Positions 1-11,190 are shown, counted from the stretch's first letter. The stretch is DNA of 64,000 nucleotides from Ichthyophis bannanicus (GCA_033557465.1 CM066033.1:1355545834-1355609833), one strand, 5' to 3'. Translations and numbers: made by a program. Notes: generated by a model not told the origin, from the sequence alone.

Positions 1-170
1 GTTAAGTTTATTTTGATTTTATCCTGTTGCTCTAAAGGGATCCACTGTGTCTGTCCCATGCCATTTTGAATTCTGTCACTGTATTTGCCCCCACCACGTC
101 CATCGGGAGTGAAAAGTTCAAAAAGGAGTTTTGGGAAAAAGGAGGGTGGAGTCAGGACCGTACTAAACTA
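1..170 (-). pseudogene. CR1-like LINE 3' end fragment (antisense)
   Basis: The stretch reading 'ttttgattttatcctgttgc' and onward recurs almost unchanged at about 21140-21240 and 51568-51660, where it encodes on the minus strand the extreme C-terminus of a CR1-type ORF2 (a conserved 'FFTERVVD' block followed by a Trp-Asp-Arg region). Only this terminal part is inside the window. It is a 5'-truncated LINE relic and not functional. Confidence 0.7.
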
Positions 171-204
171 CAAATGCGCCCTGGGTGACTTGCGGATCTG
201 ATGG

Positions 205-294
205 CCCCCCCCCCCCCCCCCCGCACCCAATTGCACGCAGGAACTTGGCCTTGCTGGGCTTTCTGAAAGCCTAGTGATGACATTCCCCCCCCCC
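205..294. repeat. Two poly-C tracts
   Basis: An 18-nt C run at 205-222 and a 10-nt C run at 285-294, separated by ordinary sequence. Simple repeats prone to length error in assembly. The sequence between 300 and 790 shows nothing I recognise apart from a short GTGA repeat near 485-500. Confidence 0.8.
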
Positions 295-794
295 TCCCGT
301 ACTTGTGCCATATGTGACTGCACTGCTCAGCATTAATAATAATGCAGGGAGGGCGCACCGATCGATAGATTGCAGGAGGCCCTGCTGATACTGAATGGTT
401 AGGAAAGGACTGCAGCAGAATAGTGAAGGTTTAGCTGCAGCCTTAGCTCAGCCCAGCTGACTGAGGGCTCATGGCAATGTGTGTGTGAGTGAGTGAGTGA
501 GCAGAGAATCAGACACCCTCTTCTGTGTTACCGGTGACCCTCTTTGCGTGGGGAAGGAGTGCAGCAAAACTGTCCAGGCATCAGAGTGATAAGGCTTTAC
601 CCTGTTTAAGTGACCAGTTGTTTCTTGTGTTGCTGACAAAGAACAAACTATTACTGTGGCTCTTGGAATTTCAGTGTTTAGTGTCCAGCCCTGTGTATGA
701 AGTCAGTGCTATTCTGAATTATTTTGTGATTCTGGCTTTGGTTCTTATTTAAAGTAAAGTTGGTGTTTGGTTTTGAAAACAGTCCAGCGTCTAA

Positions 795-1215
795 GGTGTG
801 TGTCTACAAAACTATGGAAGGGTTTGGCAGCTATTACAGCGTGTTAGCTGCCAAAACCGCGCAGTAAGGGAACCCCTCCCCCTCCACAGTATCAGCAGGG
901 GGGATTCCTAGGTTAGCCCCTGTAGATATTGGGGCGGTTCTGGATTTCCCGCAGAGACCCCGAGTTATCTGCAGGTCCCCGCTGTAAATCCAAGGGGAGG
1001 GAAGGAAGCGATTTGTTGCCAACCATTGCCACCCCCACTCTCTGCCCCGATCCGCCCCGAACACACCTCTGTAGTCCTGCAATGCACGAAAGTCAGATAT
1101 CACAGAAAAATACCTGCGATATCTTATCTTGTTTTGCAGGTTAACTGCTACCTCAGGGCATTAAATCTGCATTAGCCCTATGGTAGCAGCTAACACTGTT
1201 TAGTAGACATACCCC
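795..1215. mobile_element. PIF/Harbinger-type MITE
   Basis: Left terminus ggtgtgtgtctacaaaac and right terminus gtttagtagacatacccc are imperfect inverted repeats, flanked by a 3-bp TAA duplication (792-794 and 1216-1218). A 3-bp TWA target duplication is typical of PIF/Harbinger elements. There is no transposase reading frame, so it is non-autonomous. Similar termini (GGGGCATGTYTACTAAA type) recur near 6004, 34900 and 43178. Confidence 0.6.
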
Positions 1216-1218
1216 TAA

Positions 1219-2867
1219 GTGATTTTGGAAACAAGAATTGGTGCTATAGTGTGGAGGTAGGAGCATTAGCTTTGCAATAGCCTGGGCTCTTGCCTTGTTA
1301 TGCCTTCGAGCGCACCTTATCTTTGACAATATTCAGGTGCACCAATATGCAACATGCTATAAAGAATAGACTATGGATGCCATTTTCTCATTAGCAAAAC
1401 TGTTATGATGAATTTTAGCAGCCTCATCCATACTATCACCATCTTTATCTCTACTGTTGTTCACGTGTTCATTGCTTTGGAATCTTTCCTAATTATCCTC
1501 GAGTATCAAATGGGGATTGACCCTTTGACTTTGATTGCAAGATTTTTGACATGCAATGGGTAGCAAAGACCTGTGATGGTCATTGATAATTCAGAGAATT
1601 GATGGTGGTTAGTGGATATTTTAAGTAATATCTTCTATAATTTGGTCAGATGGGGCTGTTGAGAAGCTGCTTTTTCTTAACTGGATAAAGTATGCAGCAA
1701 TGATTGAAACTCCATCAGTGTCTTTTCCATGTCCTTAAAGCCTTGTCCCAGACATCTTCATCATATCCAGGACTAAAAGGCAATGCTGCCTTGCTATTAT
1801 GTGACGACTACCAATCTAAGTGGAGATGAGATGAGAAATTTTTATACTAAGCACTGAAGCAACAGTATGAGGATCGATGAATACCCTCATGCCTCAAGAA
1901 ATGCTTCTGGCTATTGGGATTGTTTCTGAATATACTTTTTGAGATTTGGCAGATACCTGTGGTCTGGACAGGATGCTGGACTTGATGGACCGTGGTCTGA
2001 CTCAGCATATCTCTTCTTATATTCTTTTATATATCCAGAGTGGAATACGTTTAAGGTCTTTTAAACTTTGGGCTGATACTGCTGCCGATGTACAACTATC
2101 TCAGTTTTATACTAAAATCCCTAGGTCTTATTTGAGGTCACAGAGAACTTTTGGACACCCCTGGAAGCTTGATGTTAGAAATGTTGTTGAAGGAGCCCAC
2201 ACAGGTAGGCTGTCAGACTGAGGAAAGCTCCCGCGCTCTCTATGTTAGTATTAGTGGAAGTGAAGCTGGCTACTGCACATGCTGGCTCATGAACTCTTGA
2301 ATTCCACATGGCGATACCTTTCCCCTTCAGCTGACGTTGCAGTAAATCATTCTGTTTCTGAAGTTCTCCAGGCTTTCTGCAAATTGTCACAGAGTGTCTG
2401 AAATTCCCAGGAATCTTGGGCAAAAGCCAGAACCTCCTGCATGCTCCTGTTAGTTTCGGATTAAGCATGTGTAGAAAAGAGTGACGGTGCACAACATCCC
2501 TCTTTCCTACGGCGCGTGAAACGCTTGCTCTGAAATGATGGAGCCTGGAAAATATCATTAAGCTTGTTATATGTAGTAGACATTTTTCCATACTAAAAGG
2601 GTAGCCTGCTTCTGCTATATCTGAGGCCCCACTAGTGCTGCCGTTGCCATAGATTATACAAATTAATACTAAACATGACGGTGATAATGAGCAAGATGAT
2701 GAAGAAATAAGTCAAGTAAATCTAGTAGTATCATACAATTAAAGCCCTCAGATAACTTCAGCAGCACAAGGGAGCAAATTTTGCTGCAAACATGTGGTAC
2801 ATTTACATACGTTGGCGTATAGAATAAATTTGGGACCTGATTTTTGGTACTGCTGATATTCAAAGCC
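1219..2867. other. No recognisable gene or repeat
   Basis: AT-rich, non-coding-looking sequence. Short open frames here (for example 1946-2221) have no recognisable motifs and no conserved codon structure. Presumed SIM1 intron or upstream flank. Confidence 0.5.
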
Positions 2868-3230
2868 ATGGCACTTAAATATCTGCAGGATATTCAAGGG
2901 CAGTCTCCGGATAGGAGCTCCCACCTGAATATCTGGGCTGAACCGACACTTACCTGTTTAGTGTAGTTTTCAGTTGGTGCTTGCCTGGATTGTAACTTAA
3001 GGTTGCTTTACATGCGGCCTATGCTGTCCAGACAAGAGCCGGTGAAAATTGCGCTAATCCGGTAAGTGCCTACACTTGCTCAGCACCGGTATGATCCAAG
3101 CTCTAACTATGGACAGCCCCTGCACTAATTGAATAGTGCTGTGGAGACATCCAGCATTGCTCTCTGCATAGTGCTACGGAATATTGCTGTCTGCCCCCTT
3201 CGCTGGCTGGCTAGCTAAAGGCTTTGAAAA
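2868..3230. repeat. Interspersed repeat of the 'gaatatc' family, copy 1
   Basis: Contains the recurring signature of this window: 'gatattca' and 'ctgaatatc' blocks alternating with 'ccggt(t)aa(g)tg' blocks and CT-rich stretches. Related copies occur at 24900-25262, 32515-32710, 35542-35885 and 46395-46830. No coding capacity. Probably a short non-autonomous DNA transposon or SINE-like family; class not determined. Confidence 0.5.
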
Positions 3231-3393
3231 TTGTCCCATTGGATTTCACTTTATAAAAATAAAGTTCTTTTGCTGACATTCTTTGTATGCCTATGTCATT
3301 TGTTGTACTCTTTTTGGAGGAAAGATTTTCAGTACCATCTTTGCTTAGATGATTCCCAGATCTACCCCACTGTTATAGAGCTCTCACTAAGTG

Positions 3394-4500
3394 CCCATAG
3401 GAACAGAAAAAAACAGAAAAATGGCAGCAGATAAAGGTCATATGGCTTATGCAGTCTGCTAAAGTCTTCAATTCCTTCTTTTCCCGTAGAGATCCTCTGT
3501 GTTTGTCCCACGCCTTCTTGAATTCAGATACAGTCCTCACCTCTACCATTTCCATTGGGAGACTACTCCACGCATCCACTGCTCTTTCACTTTCGTCCTA
3601 TGCCCCCTCCGTGAAGAGCTTTCTTTCAATTGAAAGAGGCTCTCCTCCTCTGAATTCATGTCATGGAGATATTTAAACGTCTCTATCATATCTCCCTCTC
3701 TCTGCCTTTCTTCCAAAGTATACTTATTGAGAGCTTTACGTTTGTCCCCATATGACTTATGACAAGGACTGCTGACCATTTTAAAAGCCGCCCTCTGCAC
3801 AGACGCCGTCCTCTCTATATCCTTTCAAAGGCGTGGTCTCCAGAATTGCACACAGTACTTCAAATGAGGTCTCTCACCAGAGACATATAGAGAGGCATTT
3901 TTGTCTCCCTCCCGCTGGCCATTCCTCTCCCTATGCATCAAAGCATTCTTCTGGCTTTTTTTCTGTCACCTTTTCTACCTGTTCGGCCACTTTAAGATTA
4001 TCAAAAACAATCATCCTCAGGTCCTGCTCTTCTTTTGTGGACAGGAGTATTTCATCCCCTATACTGTACTGCTCCCTTGTATTTTAAGCCCAAATGCAGG
4101 ACCCTGCATTTTTTAGCATTAAATCTTAGCTTCCATATTTTTGACCATTCTTCAAGCTTCACTAGATCCTCCTCAAGTTATCAACATCTTCCTTGGTGTC
4201 TACCCTATTGCAGATTTTGGTATCATCCACAAAGAAGCAAATCTTACCCAACAGCTTTTCTGCAATATCACTTACAAAAATGTTAAGAATCAGATCAAGG
4301 ACTGACCCTTGAAGCATAGCACTAGGAACATCCTTATCCTCAAAGGGAATTTCTTTTACTTCTACTCTTCTTGCCTCCCATTCAACTAGTTTCTAACCCA
4401 GTCATTTAAGAGTCCATCCTTAGGGTGCTCAATTAGTTTATAAGTTGCCTGTATAGAATAGTTTCAAAGACGTTACTGAAATCTAAGTATATGCCCTAAT
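3394..4500 (-). pseudogene. CR1-like ORF2 relic (antisense)
   Basis: Minus-strand frames at 3800-3543 and 3579-3373 encode a CR1-type ORF2 C-terminus, including 'YTLEERQREGDMIETFKYLH' and 'VRTVSEFKKAWDKHRGSL', the same order as in the fuller copy at 59600-59950. Further left-to-right the antisense text continues into the RT thumb and connection region with many frameshifts. It is a 5'-truncated dead copy; the junction near 4500 is approximate. Confidence 0.75.
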
Positions 4501-6000
4501 GACTCTGTGTAGGTAGTATCCTTCAAAGTTACATCATTCTGAACCATGCACTCCTGGTGATCGTCAGTTTCCCCCATTATCTAGTTTAAAAACTTTTTCA
4601 TCTCCTTCTTAAAGGTTAGTGAAAACATCCTGGTTCCTCTCTGGTTAAGGTGGAGTTCTTTCTTTTGGAAAAGGTCTCCTCTTCCCCAGAATGTTGCCCA
4701 AACTCTCTTCCCTGCACCATTCTCTCATCCATGCATGGAGACTCGGGAGCTCTGCCTGCTTCTTGGATCCTGTGTGTAAAACAGGGAACATTACTGAGAA
4801 TGCTTCTCTGCAAGTCCTAGATTTCAACTTTCTTCAAAAAAGCCTACATTTGGCTTCCAGAACTTCCCTCCCACACTTTTCTATGTCATTGGAACCTACA
4901 TGTACCAACACAGCTGGCTTCTCCCCAGCTGTCTAAAATCCTATCTAGATGACACACGGGGTCTTCCATTTTTGTACCAGGCAGGGAAATGACCAGGCTA
5001 TCATGTCCACCAGTCATCAAGCCTAATGATCAGATCACCAACTAAAAAAATACATCCTAACCCTTCTCTCTTTAGCAGAAGCTCCTGGAGACACATCCAT
5101 GGTGTGAAAGGACATTGCATCCCTTGGAGGATAGGTGCTGGCTACAGGATCATTTCTTGCCATACCAAGGTTATCTCCTTCCAAGTAATCTCCAAAGCAG
5201 CACAGGTGGAAGTTCTCAATGATGTTCCTGTTAGTCTTCTCTTTATTCTTATCTGTCTGCCCCAGCTCCTCTGTCTGCTACTCTAGCCTCCAGAGATTGG
5301 ACTCATTCTCTGAGAACCAGGAGCTCTTTGCACTGGGTGCACACATATGACCTCTCACCATCTGGGAGATAATCATACATGTAACACTCAATGCAAAAGA
5401 CTGGATAACTCCCATCTCGCTACTAGACTGCTATTTGCATCTTTGCATTGGTGAGTTGTTTCGAGTTTCTAAAGGAGTAGGGATACCTAAACTAATACAA
5501 AGGCATTTAGGATTATATGTATATTTTATGCTACTATTTTGTGTTTGCTTCCCAATAAACTGCTAATAATCTGATAAGGTTTACTCACTTGCTGATGAAT
5601 ATACCTTCTGGAATCAAATTTAACTAATAGACGCGTCTTTGGTGGGTGGGAGTTGGGGAGGATGAGTAGGAAAAAACTACCTGTTTGCTTTCTTTTAAGA
5701 CTATGAGGGCCTACCTAAATCTAAGATGTTTCAGCTTGCTTTAGAGGTTTAAGCAGGGCTTATTTTGAGGGGGTACTCGGTAATACTGGGGATACGGGGG
5801 TACTTTGTCATTGCCTGCTAAAATTGACCCATGGGCCTCTTGCATTAATGAAAGAGCCTTGCATATGAGTATCAGCACTTTTGCTAGGAAAAATGCACTG
5901 GGTTTTAGATAAATTGATCTTAGCTTTAGGTAGGACTTTATAGCCCTAAAAGAAAGAAGGAAAGTATCAGCTTGCTTTAGAGATTTAAAATGAATTTATG
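4501..6000. other. Unclassified repeat-like sequence
   Basis: 4600-5340 is CT-rich on the + strand and may be antisense to another retroelement, but I cannot assign it. 5340-6000 shows no gene, RNA or clear repeat. Confidence 0.35.
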
Positions 6001-6002
6001 TT

Positions 6003-6375
6003 AGGGGCATGTCTACTAAACTGCGGTAGCCTTTTCCAGCTATCACAGTGCGATGGCTGCAAAAGGGCTGTTGTATCTTATTTATTTATATTCTCTTATA
6101 TACCGCGCTATTCTGCTTCAGTGCGGTTTACATTGAACAAACTGAAATTACATTGAACAGGGCATTATAACTTGGAGATAACTATTTTACAGGGAATCTT
6201 GTATCCTAATCCCTTTTTCTTCTTGCGTCTCCTTCCTTATTTGAACCCCCTTGTTTCTCTTGTATTGTTCTGGCTGCCTTGATTAGATTTTAAGCTGTAC
6301 GAGCAGGGACTGTCTTCTTTATATGTTTGTAAAACACTGCGTGCACCTTGTAGCGCTATATAAATGATTAATAGT
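6003..6375. repeat. MITE half and LINE/SINE tail fragments
   Basis: 6003-6060 begins ttaggggcatgtctactaaa, the Harbinger-type terminus also seen at 795-1215. 6075-6375 contains a 'tttatttatattctcttata' block and a tail 'tagcgctatataaatgatta' followed by TAG units, resembling the 3' end of a LINE or dependent SINE. These are small decayed pieces; family names are uncertain. Confidence 0.4.
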
Positions 6376-6452
6376 AGTAGGTATCTGCAGAGGGTGTTCC
6401 CAGCCCAAGCCCTACAGATTATGCAAAGTGTTTGCATTTACCGTGGAGACTT

Positions 6453-6485
6453 GGTTGACATAAAGGTGAGCCAGTTGATATAGGG
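6453..6485 (+). pseudogene. CR1-like ORF2, part 1 (upstream of hAT insertion)
   Basis: The text 'aaggtgagccagttgatata' matches the reverse complement of the antisense CR1 copy at about 22360-22380. It continues on the far side of the hAT element at 8173, so this 33-bp stub and 8173-9319 are one LINE fragment split by insertion. The last 8 bp (6478-6485) are the left copy of the hAT target duplication. Confidence 0.7.
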
Positions 6486-6571
6486 CAGCGATGGCGAACC
6501 TATGGCACGCGTGCCAGCTGTGGCACGCGAAGGCCTTGCAGCTGGCACGCGGGAAGGTCCGCAAAAAAAGA

Positions 6572-6932
6572 AAAAGCTGGCTCTGACTGCTGCCGCGGAC
6601 GCGGCAAGGGCAGAATGCAGCGTCCCGCGGGGCCCCCTCCGCCCGCTAAGCCCCTCTGCAAGAGCTTTCAGATTCGCGAGGGAGAGCGTCTCCCTCGCGT
6701 CTCTGTTAAGCCCGCAGGGGCTAATGGGAAATTTCCCATCAGCCCCTTTAGACGCGAGGGACTGATGGGAAATTTCCCATTAGCCCCTGCGGGCTTAACA
6801 GAGACGCGAGGGAGATGCTCTCCCTCGCGAATCTGAAAGCCCTTGCAGAGGGGCTTAGCGGGCGGAGGGGGCCCCGCGGGACATTGCAATCTGCCGCGGC
6901 AGCAGCCAGAGCCTGCTTTTTTTTTTTTTAAA
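6572..6932. repeat. GC-rich long palindrome inside hAT element A
   Basis: Near-perfect inverted repeat centred at about 6752. For example 6623-6660 pairs exactly with 6844-6881, and the central part contains two oppositely oriented 'gggaaatttccca' blocks. It would fold into a hairpin with a stem of roughly 170 bp. A comparable palindrome of different sequence occupies the same relative place in element B. Confidence 0.9.
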
Positions 6933-6943
6933 TTTGCCAGAGG

Positions 6944-7345
6944 GGGGGGGGGGGTTAGGACTGCTAATGGGCAGGGGGGGGGGGTTAGGACTGCTAATGG
7001 TCTAGGGGGGGGGGTTAGGACTGCTAATGGGCTAGGGGGGGTTAGGACTGCTAATGGGCAGGGAGGGGGGGGGGCGGGCGGGCGGGGGGGGGTAGGACTG
7101 CTAATGGGCTGGGGGGGTAGGACTGCTAATGGGCTGTGGGCTGATGGGGGCTGTCTGGAAATGGGGTGATGGGGGTTAGGACTGGTAATGGGTTATAGGG
7201 GGGCTTAAACTGAAAATGGGGTGATGGGGTTTTAGGACTGGAAGTGGGTTGATGGGGGGGGCTAGGACTGGTATTGGGTTGGGGGTTGCTAGGACTGGAA
7301 ATGGGCTGATGGGGGGCTAGGACTGGAAATGGGCTGATGCAGGGA
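6944..7345 (+). repeat. G-rich minisatellite inside hAT element A
   Basis: About a dozen degenerate units of 20-35 bp built on 'ggggttaggactgctaatgg', drifting to 'ctaggactggaaatgggctg' at the 3' side. Runs of 6-11 G separated by short spacers make the strand a strong G-quadruplex candidate. The C-rich complement of the same unit forms the array at 15060-15800. Confidence 0.9.
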
Positions 7346-7795
7346 CTAGAAGGGAATGGATGCTGGGTGAGGCTGGAACTAGAAGGGAGCTGATGTTGGG
7401 GGAGGATTAGAATGGGATGGGGATGGGAGAGTAAAATGGAGAGGGGAAAAATATTTTGTGTGGGAGGGATAAAAAATCTACAATTGGCCGGGTATTGGGA
7501 GAGTAAGTGGGGATTGAGGATGGAGGGGTAAAATTTGAGTGGATGAAATAGGAATGAGGAAAGAGCAAAAGGAGAAAGATTAGTATGTTAAAGCGGATGT
7601 AGAGAGAGAGAATGGAAAAAAAAACTAGAAGAGAGAAGAAAGGACAAATGGACAGCAGATGATGGAGAGTTAGCAGAAAACATGAAGAAACCAGAAGAAA
7701 GTGGCTGGAGCAATTGCAACTGTGTAACTGAGCTGAGGTATTCTGTTTATGTAATTCCTTTTTGACATTGCCACTTGTTCTCTTTCCCCAGTAGG

Positions 7796-8032
7796 TCATG
7801 TATTGTTATTGTCTGAAATGTATTGGTTTAATATTTGCAGTGTTGCCTTTTGATAGGTATGGTGTGGTGCTTTGTGAGTCCTGGTAGTGCTGTTAGGATA
7901 CGGCGGGTTTGCTATTGGTTCTAAATGGGCAGTGTTTGTAGTAGTTCCTAATGTGCCTGGCGGTTGGCACTGGATTATAGTAATGTAGAAATCTTTTAGT
8001 CTGTCTTTATCCATACACTCATTAAGAGACAT
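7796..8032 (-). CDS. Uncharacterised 78-codon ORF shared by hAT elements A and B
   Basis: The predicted peptide is polar, rich in Thr, Asn, Pro and Gln, and has no motif I recognise. A closely similar frame (14206-14430, + strand) occurs in element B, with only a few replacements after the shared start region (core 'RLKDFYITIIQCQPPGTLG'). Both open frames end at the same point. No upstream initiation context or splice signal argues for expression. It may be a captured exon fragment, or simply non-coding transposon filler that is open by chance in two related copies. Function unknown. Confidence 0.25.
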   Translation of the reverse strand: MSLNECMDKDRLKDFYITIIQCQPPGTLGTTTNTAHLEPIANPPYPNSTTRTHKAPHHTYQKATLQILNQYISDNNNT

Positions 8033-8172
8033 GTTTACTAAAAGTTAGTGTATATTAGCATTATGCAAATATTTATGCAAATTGACGTGCTGGCACTTTG
8101 AGGAAATTCTTTGGTTTTGTGCGGCAGTTTGGGCAATCGGGCTCAAAAAGGTTAGCCATCACTGATATAGGG

Positions 8173-9319
8173 TATCTGTCTTTTCAGAAAGCCTTTGACA
8201 AGGTCCCTTTGAGACTCTTGGGGAAATTAAAAAGTCATTGGATAGGAGGCAGTGTACTATTATGGATCAGGAACTGGTTAAAATGTAGAAAACAGAGAGT
8301 AGGGCCAAGTGGCCAATTTTCTCAATGGAGAAAGGTGAATAGTGGAGTACCCCAGGGATCCCTGCTGGGCTTGCTGCTTTTTAACATATTCATAAATGAT
8401 CTGGAAATACGAATAACAAGTGAGGTGATCAAATTTGCAGATGACACAAAATTATTCAAAGTTGTTAAATCACAAGAGGATTGTGAAAAAATTGCAAGAG
8501 GACCTTCATAAATTGGGAGACTGGGTATCCAGATGGCAGATGAAATTTAATGTGGACAAGTGCAAAGTTATATACTTAGGGAATAACAACCCAAACTATG
8601 GTTACATGATGCAAGGTTCCACATTAGGAACCACCACTCACAAAAAATATTTAGGTATCATCATGGATAACACGTTGAAACCCTCCGCTCAGTGTGCAGC
8701 GGCGGCCAAGAAAGCAAATAGAATGCTAGGAATCATAAGGAAAGGAATAGAGAATAAAACAAAGGATATTATAATGTTTCTGTATCATTCCTTGGTGCGA
8801 CTGCACCTTGAATAATGTGTGCGATTCTGGTCGCCATTTCTTAAGGATATAGCAGAATTAGAAAAGGTACAGAGAACATTCACAAAAATAGCAAAGGGGA
8901 TGGAAAGATACCCTATGAAGAAAGCCTTAAAAGGTTATGACTCTTCAGCTTGGTGAAAAGATAGCTGAGAGGCTATATGATAGAGGTCTATAAACTAATG
9001 GATGGAGCAAAACAAGTAAATGTAGGTCAGTTGTTTACTCCTTCAAAAAGTAGAAAGACTAGAGGACACTCAATGAAGCTACAATGTAGCACATTTAAGG
9101 TTAATTGGAGAAAATATTTTACACTCAACGTGTAATCAAACTTTGAAATTTGTTACCGAAGGATGTGGTAAAGGCTGTTAAAATAGTTGGGTTTAAAGTT
9201 CCTGGAGGAAAAGTCCATAAACCTTTATTAAAGAGGACTAGGGAAATACACTGCTTTCCCCGGGATAAGCAATGTGGAATCTATGTACCTTTTTGGAACC
9301 TGATAGGTACTTGTGATCC
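8173..9319 (+). pseudogene. CR1-like ORF2 RT fragment, part 2
   Basis: Frames from 8173 encode the reverse transcriptase palm of a CR1-clade LINE: 'FQKAFDKVP' (motif A region; the second Asp is kept), 'SGVPQGSLLGLLLFNIFIND' (motif B), and 'KFADDTKLF' with the catalytic ADD, then a shift near 8490 into the frame carrying the 'MKFNVDKCKVIYLG' thumb block. It ends with the CR1 3' sequence 'aacctgataggtacttgtga' at about 9319. It is 5' truncated, has at least one frameshift and several stops after 8814, and is dead. The sequence is continuous with 6453-6485 across the hAT insertion. Confidence 0.9.
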
Positions 9320-9570
9320 CTAAAAACATCGTCGGTGCCACAGATGTATAGATCCATAGCACTAACAATGTGAAAAAAAGCGACCCCCCTTCAGCACCGA
9401 TTCCCCCCCCCAGACAGCTCCGAGTTTCCATAGGGAACTGTCCAGGGGCATTGGTGCACCCCAGAAGCAAGCATAAGTTCTGATTAGCCAAATGGTCCTC
9501 TCTCCTCCCTCCCAATCCCCCTGATGTACCTAAACAAATCCCGGCTAGTGAATCGAGACCCTAACCTTCC

Positions 9571-10120
9571 TCCTTCCCCCCCCCTTCAAATCCTTAAATC
9601 CTGGCTAGCCAGTCAGACCTAGAAGACTGCCTGGCCCCCCACCCTCCCTGAATTCCCCCCAAGCTTTTACTTTTAAGTTCTTGGCAGTCTAGTGGCCAAA
9701 GGGGACAGGCATGGTCCTCCCTTCTTCTACCTCTATCATTGCTGCCGATTACAATGGCAATGATGATGTGGTGCCTGCCTCCTAGCATTGTGGCAATACT
9801 TTTTGTACTACTGTAGAGGCCTGGAGCAGAGAGGACCTCTCCAGGCCTGTGTAGTAGTACTAACAAAAATGGCATCTTTCTTGCGGTGCTGCCCTTTAGT
9901 GTCAGAAGCTAGGGGCAGCACCGCATAATCACTGTCTTTTTAATTAGCAATGATGATGGGGGCAGGGGTGGGGAGGACTGCTTCTTTCCCCTGTTGCCAC
10001 TAGTCCACCAGGGACTTAAAGATAAGGACTTGGGGGGTGTCGGGGTGGGGGGACCAGTGGGTCCTCTATGTCTGACTAGCTGGTTGGGATTTAAGGATTT
10101 GAAGGGGGGAGGGAGGGAGG
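9571..10120. repeat. Foldback (long imperfect inverted repeat) element
   Basis: The left arm begins near 9571 (ccccttcaaatccttaaatc) and its complement, gatttaaggatttgaagggg, lies near 10088-10107. The innermost stem is 'tttttgtactactgtagagg' (9800) against the sequence ending 'gtagtagtactaacaaaaa' (9869), with a loop of about 11-15 nt around 9835. Arms are imperfect with G/C-run length differences. No ORF of note. Probably a foldback or MITE-like transposon; termini not defined. Confidence 0.7.
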
Positions 10121-10214
10121 GGGTGTATTAAATACTTGACTATGTATTTGAGCACTAAAAACTGGAATTGAACTTCTGACTACCTAGATTTCACAACCTT
10201 GGAAGTGGATCCAA

Positions 10215-10825
10215 CATTATGGGCCTGATGCAGAGTCGCGGGTTGCAGGGCTGCATGTCCCAGCGGGATGTGCAGCCCTGCAAGCCATCGTGGTCCAACT
10301 CCCCCTCCAGCTCTCCCTGCATGTCCTGAGTAGCAGGACGGGGAGAGCCGGTGGTGGGGCGGGAGGGAGCGGGGCTGGTGTGGGGCGGGGGTGGGGGCAG
10401 ACCATTCTGGCAGGACGTACAGGGCCAATTCAGGTCACAGCCTGTACATCCTGTTGGGTCAAAGGAGACGTGCTGCTTATTCCACCTTGAAGGTGGAATA
10501 AGCAGCACTGATCTGTCAATCGGGCATGGGGATTCCCCTCCAGGGCCAGGGCCAGGTGCGGGGGGTCCCTGCCGCCCGATCCAGGCCCCGGCTGGCCTGC
10601 CATGGGTCGAGGGGGAAGGGGGGAGTTGAGCTGTGGCAGCCAGGTGAGCCTGCGGGGAAGATGTCTCCTCAGGCAGGCAGGGGTGCGCCAAACTCTCCTC
10701 GGGCCCGATTCTGTGTACCACGGGAATGTTTCGTTCCCACAGTCCAGAATCGGGTCCTAATGGTCCCATCTTCATCGGGGACATCTGGATGGCCCGGATG
10801 TACTCCTCTGGGAATCGGACCCCAC
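10215..10825 (+). repeat. GC-rich interspersed repeat, copy 1
   Basis: Shares its whole layout with 33437-34035: an opening 'gcagagtcgcgggttgcagg'-like block, 'ggatgtgcagcccygcaagcc', a run of GGGGC-rich sequence, a central palindrome, and a closing segment near 'tggcccggatgtactcctct'. The long open frames on both strands here arise from GC richness and are not conserved between the two copies, so I do not call genes. Confidence 0.75.
10470..10508. repeat. Perfect 39-nt palindrome
   Basis: 19-nt arms gtgctgcttattccacctt and its complement around a single G at 10489. The equivalent site in the second repeat copy (33683-33719) is the same palindrome with a few changes, so the hairpin is a property of the repeat family. 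Confidence 0.9.
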
Positions 10826-11099
10826 ATCTAAATTATCCATTGCTGGAGACATCTTCTGGGTTCCCAGCAGGGTTGTCCTGGGAAAGGGTGTAATTAATTA
10901 ATTTTCTCAAGGCCCTTCACTTTGGAGGGGCCCTACATGACTGCCTTGGTACTGGTTCTTGATATGCAACATTACTTCCTATTCCTGAAAGAGTGATTAG
11001 ACAGGCAATGTCATGCACTGTGTGATGAAGACATCAGCAGAGAACCAGGAGCTACTGCATAAGTTGGTCCTCAACAATTAGTTGCCTGACTGAAGATCA

Positions 11100-11190
11100 A
11101 ACACAGTTTAGGACAACTATCCACAGGGTCACCATGAGCTGACATTGACTCAGTGGCAATTAGCAACAATAACAACAACACCACATTTCA
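11100..11190 (+). repeat. RTE-type LINE/SINE 3' tail fragment
   Basis: The text 'gagctgacattgactcagtg' 'gcaa' followed by AAC/AAT units resembles the tail of RTE-clade LINEs and the SINEs that use them. The same motif closes the tRNA-derived SINEs at 49310-49515 and 49715-49950. Confidence 0.55.

Larger units (their letters stand above)
6486..8164. mobile_element. Non-autonomous hAT-type DNA transposon, element A
   Basis: The element starts cagcgatggcgaacct and ends aggttagccatcactg, an imperfect terminal inverted repeat. It is flanked by a perfect 8-bp duplication, atataggg, at 6478-6485 and 8165-8172. An 8-bp duplication with CAG...CTG ends is the hAT signature. Length is 1,679 bp. No transposase is visible. 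The interior holds a long GC-rich palindrome, a G-rich minisatellite, and on the minus strand a 78-codon open frame shared with element B at 14045-16313. It sits inside a CR1 fragment, so it is younger than that CR1. Confidence 0.92.

Noticed and set aside
3873..4286. Overlapping + strand ORFs
   Set aside because: They are antisense to the CR1 ORF2 relic on the minus strand.
6944..7345. Interstitial telomere repeat
   Set aside because: ttagg occurs once per 20-35 bp unit in a longer motif, not as tandem TTAGGG hexamers.
10191..10784. Minus-strand ORF of 197 codons, Pro/Gly rich
   Set aside because: Lies in a GC-rich interspersed repeat. The second copy at 33437-34035 does not conserve the frame, so it is compositional.
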